Notes: generated by a model from the sequence alone, not told the origin. A DNA stretch of 64,000 nucleotides from Paraburkholderia sp. ZP32-5 (GCF_021390495.1 NZ_JAJEJP010000001.1:1736001-1800000), one strand, 5' to 3'. Positions 17,832 to 27,347 are shown, counted from the stretch's first letter. Numbers and translations are program-made.

Positions 17832-18707
17832 ATGGCGCATTTCGACTATGCACGTGAGGACACCGGCAATCTCGTGCTGCTCGAGCATGTCAATCTCACG
17901 ATACCGGACCAGCATCTTGCGACGGCGTTCTATGTCAGCGGGCTCGGGCTCACGCGCGATCCGTATCTGATGACGGGCGTGACCAATATGTGGATCAATG
18001 TCGGCCGTTCGCAGATTCATTTGCCGCATGGCGACGCGCAGCGTCTACGCGGACATGTCGGGCTGCTGGTGGGCGAGCGCGCGGCGCTGATCGACCGGCT
18101 GCGCGCGGTGCAACCATTGCTCGAAGCGAGCCATTTCGGCTGGACCGAGCGCGCCGATCGCGTCGAAGTGACCTGTCCGTGGGGCAATCGCTACGACTGT
18201 CTCGACCACGATGCGTGCGTGCCGGGAGACCGTTGGTCGGGCATCGACCTCGGCATCGCGTATGTGCAACTCGATGTGCCGGTGGGCAGCGCGGCGCCGA
18301 TTGCGGCGTTCTACCGCGAGATTTTCAGTGCCTCCGTCGACGTGCGCGAGCGCAACGGTTCATTGCAGGCGGCGGTCGCGCTCGGCGGGCATCAGCAACT
18401 GATCTACGCGGAAACGCCCAAGGCAAGCGAGCCATACGATGGACATCACATCCAGATCTATGTCGCCGATTTCTCCGGACCTTATGCGCGTCTCGCCGAG
18501 CGCGGACTGACTTATGGCGAGGAGAAGCATCAGTACCGTTTCGCCGATATCGTCGATCTGAATAGCGGCACGTGTTGCTTCACGCTTGAACATGAAGTGC
18601 GCAGTTTGCGTCATCCGCTTTACGCGCGGCCGTTGGTGAATCGCCGCGCGGATGTGACGAACCGCAACTATCGGATGAACGGCGAGAAGTTTGGCGGCGT
18701 GTTTTGA
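17832..18707 (+). CDS. VOC (glyoxalase/extradiol-dioxygenase fold) protein
   Basis: 291 residues with two vicinal-oxygen-chelate modules, at about 18-120 and 140-260. The first opens with LLEHVNLTIPDQHLATAFYV, with a candidate metal histidine, and includes HLPHGDAQRLRGHVGLLV; the second includes YVQLDVPVGSAAPIAAFY and QQLIYAET. Whether the full metal-ligand set (His, His, Glu) is intact cannot be settled by eye. It is the last gene of the operon, 57 bp after the second MFS gene. Candidate roles are an isomerase or ring-cleavage enzyme in the pathway. A hairpin follows at 18714. Confidence 0.75.
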   Translation: MAHFDYAREDTGNLVLLEHVNLTIPDQHLATAFYVSGLGLTRDPYLMTGVTNMWINVGRSQIHLPHGDAQRLRGHVGLLVGERAALIDRLRAVQPLLEASHFGWTERADRVEVTCPWGNRYDCLDHDACVPGDRWSGIDLGIAYVQLDVPVGSAAPIAAFYREIFSASVDVRERNGSLQAAVALGGHQQLIYAETPKASEPYDGHHIQIYVADFSGPYARLAERGLTYGEEKHQYRFADIVDLNSGTCCFTLEHEVRSLRHPLYARPLVNRRADVTNRNYRMNGEKFGGVF

Positions 18708-18713
18708 ACTTGG

Positions 18714-18729
18714 AGCGGCTAATGCCGCT
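18714..18729. terminator. Hairpin between convergent VOC and IOR genes
   Basis: A 6-bp stem, AGCGGC and GCCGCT, with a TAAT loop in the 23-bp gap between two convergent stop codons. A CTTTTTC stretch follows some 10 bases later on the + strand. It may end transcription of the catabolic operon, but the T-run is not immediately adjacent. Confidence 0.35.
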
Positions 18730-18730
18730 G

Positions 18731-21700
18731 TTACAGCGCTTTTTCAAGGGCTGGAGAGAATGACGCTGGCATGCCGGCTACCTCGGTACGGTATTCGGCA
18801 AGCCAGCGTTCACGCTTGGTTGCCGCGGCGAGTACATTGCGCGCTTTCACATGACCGAAGCCGCGAATCTCGTCGGGCAGATTGGCGAGCTTCATTGCGG
18901 TAGCGAAGCGGGCAGCGTCCAGCGTCGCGCACAATTCGTCGATCAGCGCGAAGTACTGCTCGATCAACTCACGTTCATTGCGCCGTTCTTCGGTCTTGCC
19001 GAAGACGTCGAACGCAGTGCCGCGCAGGAACCTGAATTTTTGCAGCACGCGGAACATCGTCAGCGTCCATTGTCCGAATCGTTGCTTCTTCAACTGGCCG
19101 CGTTCGTCGTGTTTGGCGAACAGGGGCGGCGCGAGATGGAACACGAGTTTGTAATCGCGACCTGGTTCGCCTTCGAACTGTGCGCGCAACTTGTCCATAT
19201 AGGCCGGATCCGCGTAGAGGCGGGCGACCTCATACTCGTCCTTGTAGGTCATCAGTTTCGCCAGATTGCGCGCGACCGCCACCGACAGGCGCGGTTTCGC
19301 GCCGTCCATGACCGCCATTTCCTTCGCACGCAGCCGCTCGATCGCTTCGACATAGCGCGCCGCGTAGCGCGAGTTCTGATACAGACTCAAGCGCTCGACA
19401 TTGCACTCGACCAATCGATCCAGCGATTCCGGCATCTGTAATTCAATGGTCTGCTGCGTGCGAGCAGGGGCGGCATAAGCGTCCACTGCCGCTTCACCAT
19501 GTTGCGCGACATAGCGGCCCCATGCGAACGCCAGGCGATTCTTTTCGACCGCGACGCCATTCAGTTCGATCGCGCGATCGAGACTGTCATAGCCGAGCGG
19601 CAGCCAGCCACGCTGCCACGCAAAGCCGAGCAACAGCGGATTCGCGTACAGCGTGTCGCCCAATAGCGCGACGGCGAGACGGTTCGCGTCGATAAAGTCG
19701 CAAGCATCGCCGATGCTCGCGCGCAGGTCCTGCTGGGTCTGATCGGCGGGAAAGTTCCAGTGCGGGTCGCGTACGAATTGCGCGGTCGGCGTGGCGCCGC
19801 TATTGATCGCCGCTTTCGTCATGCCGTGTTGCGTGCGCGCCAGTACTTCAGCGGACGCCGACACGATCGCGTCGCAGCCGATGATCAGGCGCGCTTCACC
19901 GGCGGCAATGCGCGTGGCGTGCAACTGCTCGGGTGTCGCGGCAATCTGCACATGACTGAGCACGGCGCCGCCTTTCTGCGCGAGTCCCGCCATATCGAGC
20001 ACGGTGACGCCCTTGCTTTCGAGGTGCGCCGCCATGCCGAGCAGACCACCGATCGTCACGACGCCGGTTCCGCCGACACCCGTCACCAGTACGCCGTACG
20101 GTCTGGACAAAGGCGCAAGCGCGGGATGGGGAAGCGCCGCGAAATCGGGCAATGCGGCCGCGGCTGCCTGTTTAGCGGGCTTCTTCACCTGCGCGCCTTC
20201 GGCCGTGACGAAACTCGGGCAGAAGCCTTTCACGCACGAGAAATCTTTATTGCACGACGACTGATTGATCTTTCGCTTGGTGCCAAGCGGCGTTTGCAAC
20301 GGCTCGACCGACAGGCAGTTCGATTGCACCGAGCAGTCGCCACACGCTTCGCACACCGCGTCGTTGATAAAGGCGCGCTTCGCCGGATCGGGATAGGTGC
20401 CGCGTTTGCGGCGGCGACGCTTTTCGGTTGCGCAGGTCTGGTCGTAGATCAGAATCGACGTGCCCGCCACGTCGCGCAACTCGCGCTGCAAGCGATCGAG
20501 TTCGTCGCGGTGATAAACCTTCACGCCATCGGGAAGACGAACTTTCGCGTCGTATTTCTCCGGCTCGTCGGTCACGATCAGCACGCGCTTTGCGCCTTCT
20601 GCCACAACCTGAAATGCGATCTGCGGGACGGTAAGCACGCCGTCCACCGGCTGGCCGCCGGTCATCGCGACCGCATCGTTGTACAGCACCTTGTAGGTGA
20701 CGTTCGCGCCGGCCGCAATGGACGCGCGAATTGCGAGCAGACCCGAATGGAAATAGGTGCCGTCGCCGAGATTGACGAACACGTGGCGCTCATTCGTGAA
20801 ATGCATCTGGCCGGTCCACGCGACACCTTCGCCGCCCATCTGGCTGAAGGTCTCCGTGTTGCGGTCCATCCACATCGACATATAGTGGCAACCGATGCCG
20901 GCCAGCGCGCGCGAGCCTTCCGGCACGCGCGTCGACGTATTGTGCGGGCAGCCCGAACAGAACCACGGTTGCCGCTCCGGCACCGAACGCGGCATTGCCG
21001 CCTCGCGCTCCTTAGCCTCGATCGTCGCGACGCGCGCATCGATGCGCGCGCGCAGATCAGCGGGCAGATCGAAGCGGGCGAGGCGTTTTGCAATCGCTTT
21101 GGCGATCAACGCGGGCGACAGTTCGTAATGCGCGGGCAGCAGCGTCTGACCACGCGGCACCGACCATTCGCCGCCTTCGTCGTCGCGCTGATCGAACTTG
21201 CCGAATACTTTGGGGCGCACATCGTCGCGCCAGTTATACAGTTCTTCTTTCAGTGCGTATTCGAGGATCTGGCGTTTTTCTTCGACGACCAGAATCTCGT
21301 CGAGGCCGGTCGCGAAGTCGCGAGCGTTTTGCGCATCGAGCGGCCATACGCAACCCACTTTCAGCACGCGCAGACCGATGCGCGCGCAAGTTTCGTCGTC
21401 GAGCGACAGATCGGCGAGTGCCTGACGCACGTCGAGATACGCCTTGCCCGCGGTCATGATGCCGAGCCGCGGATTGGGGCTGTCGATCACCACGCGGTTC
21501 AGCCGGTTCGCGCGAACGTAAGCGAGCGCCGCGTACCACTTGTGGTTGAGGAGCCGCGCCTCTTGCGCCAGCGGCGGATCGGGCCAACGGATATTGAGGC
21601 CGCCTTCAGGCATCTCGAAGTCGTCCGGCAGAACGATCTGCAAACGCTCAGGGTCGACATCGACCGATGCACTCGATTCGACCACGTCGGTCACGCATTT

Positions 21701-22327
21701 CATCGCGACCCATAGACCCGCGTAGCGGCTCATCGCCCAGCCGTGCAGACCGTAGTCGAGATACTCCTGCACGTTGGACGGATACAGCACCGGAATGCCG
21801 CTGGCGACGAACATGTGCTCGGATTGATGCGCGACCGACGACGACTTTGCCGCGTGGTCGTCGCCCGCCAGCACCAGCACGCCGCCGTGCGGATCGGTGC
21901 CGGCCGCATTCGCGTGCTTGAACACATCGCCGGTGCGATCGACGCCCGGCCCCTTGCCGTACCACATGCCGAATACGCCATCGACCTTTGCGCCCGGCCA
22001 CAGATTGAGCTGCTGCGTGCCCCAGATGGACGTTGCCGCGAGGTCTTCATTCACGCCCGGCTGGAATACGACGTCATGTTCGTTCAGATGCCGTTTCGCT
22101 TTCCATAGGCTCTGATCGAGCGCGCCGAGCGGCGAGCCGCGATAGCCGGACACATAGCCCGCGGTGTTCAGGCCGGCGCGGCGGTCGCGCGCCTTCTGCA
22201 GCATCGGCAGCCGCACCAGCGCCTGCGTGCCGCTTAGATAGACGCGGCCTTTTTCGAGCGTGTAGCGGTCGTCGAGCGAGATGTTGGCAAGCGCATCGCG
22301 TTGCGGAGGCGTAAGCGGAGCGTTCAT
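18731..22327 (-). CDS. Fused indolepyruvate ferredoxin oxidoreductase
   Basis: 1,198 residues from ATG 22327 (MNAPLTPPQRDALANISLDD); upstream in-frame starts add residues unlike the family. This is the large single-chain form common in beta-proteobacteria. It has an N-terminal pyrimidine-binding domain (VSGYRGSPLGALD), a TPP-binding domain with GDGTYFHSG and a conserved N, a cysteine-rich ferredoxin-like insert (CEACGDCSVQSNC, SSCNKDFSCVKGFC) for Fe-S clusters, a gamma-type domain (GVGGTGVVTIGGLLGMAAH) and a C-terminal DUF6537-like helical region. It oxidatively decarboxylates arylpyruvates or branched-chain 2-oxoacids to acyl-CoA using ferredoxin. The LysR gene at 22423 is divergent and probably regulates it. 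Confidence 0.9.
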   Translation of the reverse strand: MNAPLTPPQRDALANISLDDRYTLEKGRVYLSGTQALVRLPMLQKARDRRAGLNTAGYVSGYRGSPLGALDQSLWKAKRHLNEHDVVFQPGVNEDLAATSIWGTQQLNLWPGAKVDGVFGMWYGKGPGVDRTGDVFKHANAAGTDPHGGVLVLAGDDHAAKSSSVAHQSEHMFVASGIPVLYPSNVQEYLDYGLHGWAMSRYAGLWVAMKCVTDVVESSASVDVDPERLQIVLPDDFEMPEGGLNIRWPDPPLAQEARLLNHKWYAALAYVRANRLNRVVIDSPNPRLGIMTAGKAYLDVRQALADLSLDDETCARIGLRVLKVGCVWPLDAQNARDFATGLDEILVVEEKRQILEYALKEELYNWRDDVRPKVFGKFDQRDDEGGEWSVPRGQTLLPAHYELSPALIAKAIAKRLARFDLPADLRARIDARVATIEAKEREAAMPRSVPERQPWFCSGCPHNTSTRVPEGSRALAGIGCHYMSMWMDRNTETFSQMGGEGVAWTGQMHFTNERHVFVNLGDGTYFHSGLLAIRASIAAGANVTYKVLYNDAVAMTGGQPVDGVLTVPQIAFQVVAEGAKRVLIVTDEPEKYDAKVRLPDGVKVYHRDELDRLQRELRDVAGTSILIYDQTCATEKRRRRKRGTYPDPAKRAFINDAVCEACGDCSVQSNCLSVEPLQTPLGTKRKINQSSCNKDFSCVKGFCPSFVTAEGAQVKKPAKQAAAAALPDFAALPHPALAPLSRPYGVLVTGVGGTGVVTIGGLLGMAAHLESKGVTVLDMAGLAQKGGAVLSHVQIAATPEQLHATRIAAGEARLIIGCDAIVSASAEVLARTQHGMTKAAINSGATPTAQFVRDPHWNFPADQTQQDLRASIGDACDFIDANRLAVALLGDTLYANPLLLGFAWQRGWLPLGYDSLDRAIELNGVAVEKNRLAFAWGRYVAQHGEAAVDAYAAPARTQQTIELQMPESLDRLVECNVERLSLYQNSRYAARYVEAIERLRAKEMAVMDGAKPRLSVAVARNLAKLMTYKDEYEVARLYADPAYMDKLRAQFEGEPGRDYKLVFHLAPPLFAKHDERGQLKKQRFGQWTLTMFRVLQKFRFLRGTAFDVFGKTEERRNERELIEQYFALIDELCATLDAARFATAMKLANLPDEIRGFGHVKARNVLAAATKRERWLAEYRTEVAGMPASFSPALEKAL

Positions 22328-22422
22328 CGTGGAGTTTCCGGCAGCTTGATTGGAGCCGAGTATAGGAAGCGGAATTTCCAACGTAAAATCACGAATACCG
22401 AATCCAGCTATGCGAAAAACAG

Positions 22423-23328
22423 ATGTCAAAAGACGTGACCCTGCGGCAGATGCGTTACTTCGTGGCGGCGGCCCAGAGCGGGCAGTTTTCGATGGCGGCA
22501 ACGGTCGAGCATGTGTCGCAATCGGCGATCACCAATGCGGTGCTCGCGCTAGAGGAAACCCTGGGTACGCGGCTCTTCGAGCGCCTGCCGCAAGGTGTCA
22601 CGTTGACACCGGACGGTCACGACTTTCTGAACCACGCGCGGCACATACTCGATTCGGTGCGCGACGCGGTCTACAAGGCGCCATTCCGCTCGCACGATCT
22701 GAAGGGGACCGTGCGCATCGCGGCGTCGTACACGGTGCTGGGTTATTTTCTGCCGGAGCTGATGGCGCGTTTTCGCGCGACGTATCCCGACGTCGAGATC
22801 GATCTGCATGATCTGGACCGCGCAGCGATCGAACAGGCGGTGCTCGCAGGCGACGTCGATCTCGGGGTCGTGCTGCTGTCGAACGTCGAGAATTTGAGGC
22901 GTTTTCGTCACCATGTGCTGATCCGCTCGCGCCGGCAGTTGTGGACTTCGCCGAGTCATCCGCTCGCGCAACTCAACGCGCCATCGCTCGCGGATATCGC
23001 CAGCTATCCGTACATTCTGATCACGGTGGACGAAGGCGAGCAGTCGACTTTGCGGTACTGGAAGCAAAACGATGTCGAGCCGAATATCGCATTTCGCACC
23101 AGTTCGATGGAAGCGTTGCGCGGGCTGGTTGCGCACGGCTTCGGCGTGACGATTCTGTCCGACATGGTGTTTCGACCGTGGTCGCTGGAAGGCAAGCGGA
23201 TCGACGCACGGCCGATTCTCAACGCGATTCCGCACATGGACGCGGGCATGTTGTGGCGCAAGGGGGCGACGCTGGATACGCCGGCGGTGGCGTTTCAGCA
23301 GTTTTTGATGCATGCGTGCGGGAGTTGA
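22423..23328 (+). CDS. LysR-type transcriptional regulator
   Basis: 301 residues. The winged helix is TLRQMRYFVAAAQSGQFSMAATVEHVSQSAITNAVLALEETLG, followed by an effector domain with GTVRIAASYTVLGYFLPELMARF and a C-terminal GLVAHGFGVTILSDMVFRPW, a typical ligand-proximal segment. It is divergent from the fused oxidoreductase with a 95-bp spacer, the normal arrangement for a LysR regulator and its target. Control of 2-oxoacid or aromatic amino acid catabolism is inferred from this placement. Confidence 0.88.
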   Translation: MSKDVTLRQMRYFVAAAQSGQFSMAATVEHVSQSAITNAVLALEETLGTRLFERLPQGVTLTPDGHDFLNHARHILDSVRDAVYKAPFRSHDLKGTVRIAASYTVLGYFLPELMARFRATYPDVEIDLHDLDRAAIEQAVLAGDVDLGVVLLSNVENLRRFRHHVLIRSRRQLWTSPSHPLAQLNAPSLADIASYPYILITVDEGEQSTLRYWKQNDVEPNIAFRTSSMEALRGLVAHGFGVTILSDMVFRPWSLEGKRIDARPILNAIPHMDAGMLWRKGATLDTPAVAFQQFLMHACGS

Positions 23329-23500
23329 ACGAGTGGGGATGGAGGGCATTGTCAGTGTTGGCAATGACGATCCTGTCGTATCTGTTTTTCGCATACGTAA
23401 TTCTTCGCGCGGAACGGGCAATTTCGGACTTGGGAGGCACGGAACCTCGACCAGCATCCGGTTGCTCCGTTCCGGTACGTTTTTTACTTACGTTTTGCCC

Positions 23501-23527
23501 TCAAGACTTGCCCGGACGTGCCGATAT
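23501..23527 (+). promoter_or_regulatory. Sigma-28 (FliA) promoter
   Basis: TCAAGACT at 23501-23508, an 11-base spacer, and GCCGATAT at 23520-23527. This matches the flagellar class III consensus (TMAAGTTT-N11-GCCGATAA) at 6 of 8 and 7 of 8 positions with exact spacing. It lies 72 bp before the start of the next gene, on the same strand, so that gene is predicted to belong to the flagellum/chemotaxis regulon. Confidence 0.65.
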
Positions 23528-23599
23528 AGTCGGATAGGCAGATTTGCCACGCTGCCGTTGCTTTCAATAATCTGACGTCTACTTTGCAATTCCCGATCC

Positions 23600-24526
23600 A
23601 TGTCGACTTCTATCAGCGGCACTAGCAGCGCCGGCTTGCTGGGCGCACTCCTTCCGTACAACGCGCCTGTCAATGCGGGACGAACCGCTCAGACGGGCAG
23701 CCTGTCGCTCGACGCGTTGACGGCTGATGCGACGAATCAGGCTATTCAGGCGGCAGCGAGCGTCAGCCAGCTCGCCCAGGCGTTCATGCAGGCCGCGCAG
23801 AGTGCAACCAGCGTCGATCCGACGACCGGGCAGCACGAGATGTCGACGAGCGCGAGCAGCCAGTTGAGCAATGCACTCGGTCAATTTCTCGTGCAGAGCG
23901 GCTTGAGCCAGCAGCAGGCCGATGCGGCCACGCAGGGCTTCATCGCTCAACTGGACAAGGGCGGCCCGGTCGATCTGCAGGCGAGTTCTTCGAGCGTCGC
24001 TTCGCTGGCCGCCGTCAGCTACAGTTCGCAGGCGATGTCCGCGTCGACTGTCGCGGTGGTTCAGCGTTCGGGCTCGGTTTCGATCGACTTCGATCCCGAC
24101 ACCGGCTCGGTGTCGATTACGGAACAACAGACCGCGTTGACGTCGGTCGCCACCGTCGCCAGTACGGGGGCGCAGAGCGGCGACGATTCGGCCGGGCAGG
24201 TTGGCGGGGCGGGTGGCGGCAATTCGTCCAATGACGCGAACGATCTGTTGGGCAGCGTGCTCGCGGGACTGTCGGAGCCGACGCTGCACGGCACGCAACA
24301 GGCCCTGGATCTGCTGAAGCAGATGACTGAGAATGCCCGGCAGCAGGACGGCGCAGATGCTGCGTCGGGTCAATCTGCTGGTACGCCATCTACGGCGACG
24401 ATCGGATTTACGCAGCCGATGTCGGTGGCGTTTCACGATCTGAGCGGTCACGGCACGACGTTATTCAAGCGGCCGGATGGAAGTACTGGCGCGATGTCGT
24501 TCGAGCCGCTTCACGTGGAGGCTTGA
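23600..24526 (+). CDS. Uncharacterised Ser/Ala/Gln-rich protein, predicted sigma-28 target
   Basis: 308 residues; not recognised. There is no signal peptide or membrane segment. The N-terminus is STSISGTSSAGLLGALLPYN. The middle (residues about 35-120) is predicted helical and rich in A, S and Q, with repeated SQLAQAFMQAAQSA / SQLSNALGQFLVQSGL patterns. A central region contains SVSIDFDPDTGSVSITEQQTAL, followed by a Gly/Ser-rich linker and a final block near FTQPMSVAFHDLSGHGTTLF. The only functional clue is the FliA-type promoter at 23501, which suggests a flagellum- or motility-linked protein. The composition resembles flagellar accessory or secreted hook-associated proteins, but no homology is claimed. 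Confidence 0.7.
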   Translation: MSTSISGTSSAGLLGALLPYNAPVNAGRTAQTGSLSLDALTADATNQAIQAAASVSQLAQAFMQAAQSATSVDPTTGQHEMSTSASSQLSNALGQFLVQSGLSQQQADAATQGFIAQLDKGGPVDLQASSSSVASLAAVSYSSQAMSASTVAVVQRSGSVSIDFDPDTGSVSITEQQTALTSVATVASTGAQSGDDSAGQVGGAGGGNSSNDANDLLGSVLAGLSEPTLHGTQQALDLLKQMTENARQQDGADAASGQSAGTPSTATIGFTQPMSVAFHDLSGHGTTLFKRPDGSTGAMSFEPLHVEA

Positions 24527-25014
24527 GGGCGGGAGGCGGCTGGGGCGGGCGCCTTGTTGTTCATCACTGCCGGGTCCGTTTCTCTCTTGCTTGCGCGCTC
24601 GCGTGCCGCGGCTGTGCTGCGGCCGCGTGCCGTGACCCGGTGTACCTGTACCGTCGGCATTTTCTCTTTGTGCCAACGCGTTTGATCTTCTCCAATGCGC
24701 CGACGGCGCAAATAATCGCGTAACAGTCCAACACGCTGGCGAGCCCTTACGGCGAGCCATCTTCCGTGCGCTGCTCGCGCGCAGCGCGGCCCTGCCGCGC
24801 TCATTCGCCGGCTGACGGCCGCAATCTACAGCGCTTGCCGGATCGTTGATACCCGTAGACCGCACCATTCAGGCTGAACGCCGAACCGAAGGCGATTTGC
24901 GTCGCGCTTCGTGAGCACGCGCGGATACGTACACACGGACATAGCGCCCACGGCATTTCCTGCGCTGCCCGCTGCTCAACGCCTGCCAGGCACCGCGCTA
25001 AGCCCCAATCTTCA
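24527..25014. other. Intergenic region, no gene recognised
   Basis: About 490 bp with irregular composition before the MarR operator. Open frames on the minus strand (for example 24461-24868) overlap the end of the upstream gene, are low-complexity and have no ribosome-binding site. A stretch at 24840-24985 translates on the minus strand to a strand-like sequence (QIAFGSAFSLNGAVYGYQR) that faintly recalls an outer-membrane porin, but it is too short to call. Confidence 0.4.
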
Positions 25015-25054
25015 GGGTTAACTATGATTTTGGATATATTTAAACCTAAACTAG
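25015..25054. promoter_or_regulatory. Putative MarR operator upstream of the split oxidoreductase
   Basis: An AT-rich block beginning GGGTTAAC and ending TTTAAACCTAAACTAG stands out in GC-rich surroundings. Over its first 36 bases, 31 are identical to 29953-29988, upstream of the MarR and cyclase genes. The shared core is TTTAWAYCTAAA, a MarR-like imperfect palindrome. It lies 63 bp before the iorA start, where it would overlap the promoter. The adjacent MarR protein is inferred to bind both sites. Confidence 0.65.
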
Positions 25055-25116
25055 AATGCACTCCGGCATGACGCTAGCCGTCGTGCGCCCTACGAAGACT
25101 ACGTAAAAGGACGGTC

Positions 25117-27330
25117 ATGGCCGAGCGGTCGTTTGTCGAGGAAGTGAAGAAGCTGCGTCTGGGCGCGGGCGAAGTATTCAGCGGCGAGGGCATTCTTGCG
25201 GTGACCAAGGCGCTGCTGGAAGCAGGCGTCGCCTATGTCGCCGGCTATCAGGGCGCGCCGATTTCTCATCTGATGGACGTGCTGGCCGATGCCCAGGACA
25301 TCCTGAGCGACCACGGCATCCGCTTCGAAAACAGCGCGAGCGAGGCAACCGCTGCCGCATCGCTCGCCGCGTCGGTCAACTATCCGCTGCGTGGCGCCGT
25401 GACGTTCAAGGCGACGGTGGGCACCAATGTCGCGTCCGATGCGCTTGCCAATCTGGCGTCGGGCGGCGTGACCGGAGGCGCGCTGATCATCGTCGGCGAA
25501 GACTACGGCGAGGGCTCGTCGATCATGCAGGAGCGCAGCCACGCGTTCGCGATGAAGTCGCAAATCTGGTTGCTCGATCCACGACCGAATCTGCCGTGTA
25601 TCGTGCAGGCGGTGAAGGACGGCTTCGATCTGTCCGAGGCGAGCAATACGCCGGTCATGCTGCAATTGCGGATTCGCGCGTGCCACGTGCATGGCCAGTT
25701 CGTCGCGTCCGACAACCGGCGCTCCGCATTCACGATCAGGGACGCGCTCGAAACGCCTGCCCGCGATGTCGACCGGATCGTCTTGCCGCCCGCGAGTTTT
25801 CTGCATGAGCGCGAGAAGATTCATGAGCGCTGGCCGGCCGCGGTGAAGTTCATCGAGTCGCGGCAGCTCAACGAGTTCTTTGCGGCCGATACGCGCGACA
25901 TCGGTATCGCCGTGCAGGGCGGCAGCTATAACACCGTGCTGCGCGCGCTCGAACGGCTGGGTCTCGCCGACGTCTATGGCGAATCGCAGATTCCGCTATA
26001 CGTGATGAACGTCGCGTATCCGCTTATCGACTCCGAATGGGAGCGCTTTTGCGCGGGCAAGCGCGCGGTCCTCGTGATCGAGGAGGGGCAACCGAATTTC
26101 GTCGAGCAGAATGCGGGCTCGATTCTGCGTCAGCGTGGTGTGAACGTCGCGCTGCATGGCAAGGACATGTTGCCGCTTGCGGGCGAGTACAACACGGCGA
26201 CCGTGCTGAAGGGTCTGCGTTCGTTTCTCGAGCAGTACGGCGTGCTCGAGCGAAAACCGGCGCCGCGCAAGGTGATTCCGGTACAGGCCGTGTCGACCGC
26301 GCCCGCTGTCGCCGCGCCTGAAGCATCTTCAGCGTCTGCAGCGCCTGCAGTCGCCAGCGAGGATTTGCGCGCACTCGACGACAACGTGCACGTACGTCCA
26401 CCGGGTTTCTGCACCGGTTGTCCGGAGCGGCCGATTTTCACGGCGATGAAACTGCTGGAGCGCGAAATCGGCCCACACCACATTAGTGCCGATATTGGCT
26501 GTCACCTGTTCTCGATTCTGCCGCCGTTCAATCTCGGCGCGACGACGATGGGCTATGGCCTCGGCGGTGCGAGCGCCGCCGCGCTCAATGCGCCCGCCAG
26601 CAAGCGCGCGATCTCGATGATGGGCGATGGTGGTTTCTGGCACAACGGTCTGACGAGCGGCATTGCCAACGCGGTGTTCAACAAGAGCGACAACCTGACC
26701 GTGGTGGTCGACAACAGCTATACGTCGGCGACCGGAGGACAGGACATCCTGTCGTCGACCGCGCTCAATCCGACTCGCAGCACGGGCCACGAGATCGAGC
26801 AGGCGGTGCGTGGCGTCGGCGTGAAATGGGTCAAAACGGTGCGTCGCACTTACGACCTGAAGACCATGAAGGCGACACTCAAGGAGGCGCTGACGACCAC
26901 GACGAAAGGCCCCAAGGTACTGATCGCGCAAAGCGAATGCATGCTCAACAAACAACGCCGCGAAAAGCCGAAGCAGCGCAAGGCGATTGCCGCGGGTGAA
27001 CGGGTGGTGCGCGAACGGTTCGGCGTCGATGCCGATACGTGCACGGGCGACCATTCCTGCATCCGCCTGTCCGGTTGTCCGTCGCTGTCGATCAAACCGA
27101 ACCCCGACCCGTTGCGCACCGATCCGGTGGCGAGCGTGCTCGATAGCTGCGTCGGCTGCGGGCTGTGTGGCGAGGTCTCGCATGCGGCGGTGCTGTGTCC
27201 GTCGTTCTATCGCGCGCAGATCGTCAACAACCCGACGCGCGCGGACCGGATCCGGCAGCGGCTACGCGACATCGTGATCGGCTGGCTGCAGCGCCGCTCC
27301 GCGCAACGCCGTGCACGCTACGCGTTCTGA
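25117..27330 (+). CDS. Indolepyruvate ferredoxin oxidoreductase alpha subunit-like (TPP and Fe-S)
   Basis: 737 residues. Residues about 10-400 hold the pyrimidine-binding and transketolase-C-like domains (GYQGAPISHLMDVLADAQDIL, IAVQGGSYNTVLRALERLG). Residues about 430-620 form the TPP domain, starting with FCTGCPERPIFTAMKLLE and containing MMGDGGFWHNGLTSGIAN and a conserved VVVDNSYTSATGGQ. The C-terminus carries ferredoxin cysteines (CTGDHSCIRLSGCPSL and SCVGCGLCGEVSHAAVLCP), enough for two 4Fe-4S clusters. The beta subunit follows after 17 bp. With the thioesterase and cyclase neighbours, an aryl-2-oxoacid such as isatinate or phenylglyoxylate is a better guess than indolepyruvate. The AT-rich MarR-type site upstream suggests substrate-induced expression. 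Confidence 0.88.
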   Translation: MAERSFVEEVKKLRLGAGEVFSGEGILAVTKALLEAGVAYVAGYQGAPISHLMDVLADAQDILSDHGIRFENSASEATAAASLAASVNYPLRGAVTFKATVGTNVASDALANLASGGVTGGALIIVGEDYGEGSSIMQERSHAFAMKSQIWLLDPRPNLPCIVQAVKDGFDLSEASNTPVMLQLRIRACHVHGQFVASDNRRSAFTIRDALETPARDVDRIVLPPASFLHEREKIHERWPAAVKFIESRQLNEFFAADTRDIGIAVQGGSYNTVLRALERLGLADVYGESQIPLYVMNVAYPLIDSEWERFCAGKRAVLVIEEGQPNFVEQNAGSILRQRGVNVALHGKDMLPLAGEYNTATVLKGLRSFLEQYGVLERKPAPRKVIPVQAVSTAPAVAAPEASSASAAPAVASEDLRALDDNVHVRPPGFCTGCPERPIFTAMKLLEREIGPHHISADIGCHLFSILPPFNLGATTMGYGLGGASAAALNAPASKRAISMMGDGGFWHNGLTSGIANAVFNKSDNLTVVVDNSYTSATGGQDILSSTALNPTRSTGHEIEQAVRGVGVKWVKTVRRTYDLKTMKATLKEALTTTTKGPKVLIAQSECMLNKQRREKPKQRKAIAAGERVVRERFGVDADTCTGDHSCIRLSGCPSLSIKPNPDPLRTDPVASVLDSCVGCGLCGEVSHAAVLCPSFYRAQIVNNPTRADRIRQRLRDIVIGWLQRRSAQRRARYAF

Positions 27331-27347
27331 TCAGGGGGAATCACACG

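Noticed and set aside
22328..22501. N-terminal extension of the fused oxidoreductase frame to 22501
   Set aside because: The extension covers the divergent promoter and the LysR start; the family begins at the ATG at 22327.
24461..24868. 135-residue minus-strand frame between the sigma-28 target and the split oxidoreductase
   Set aside because: It overlaps the end of the + strand gene, is low-complexity and has no ribosome-binding site or recognisable domain.
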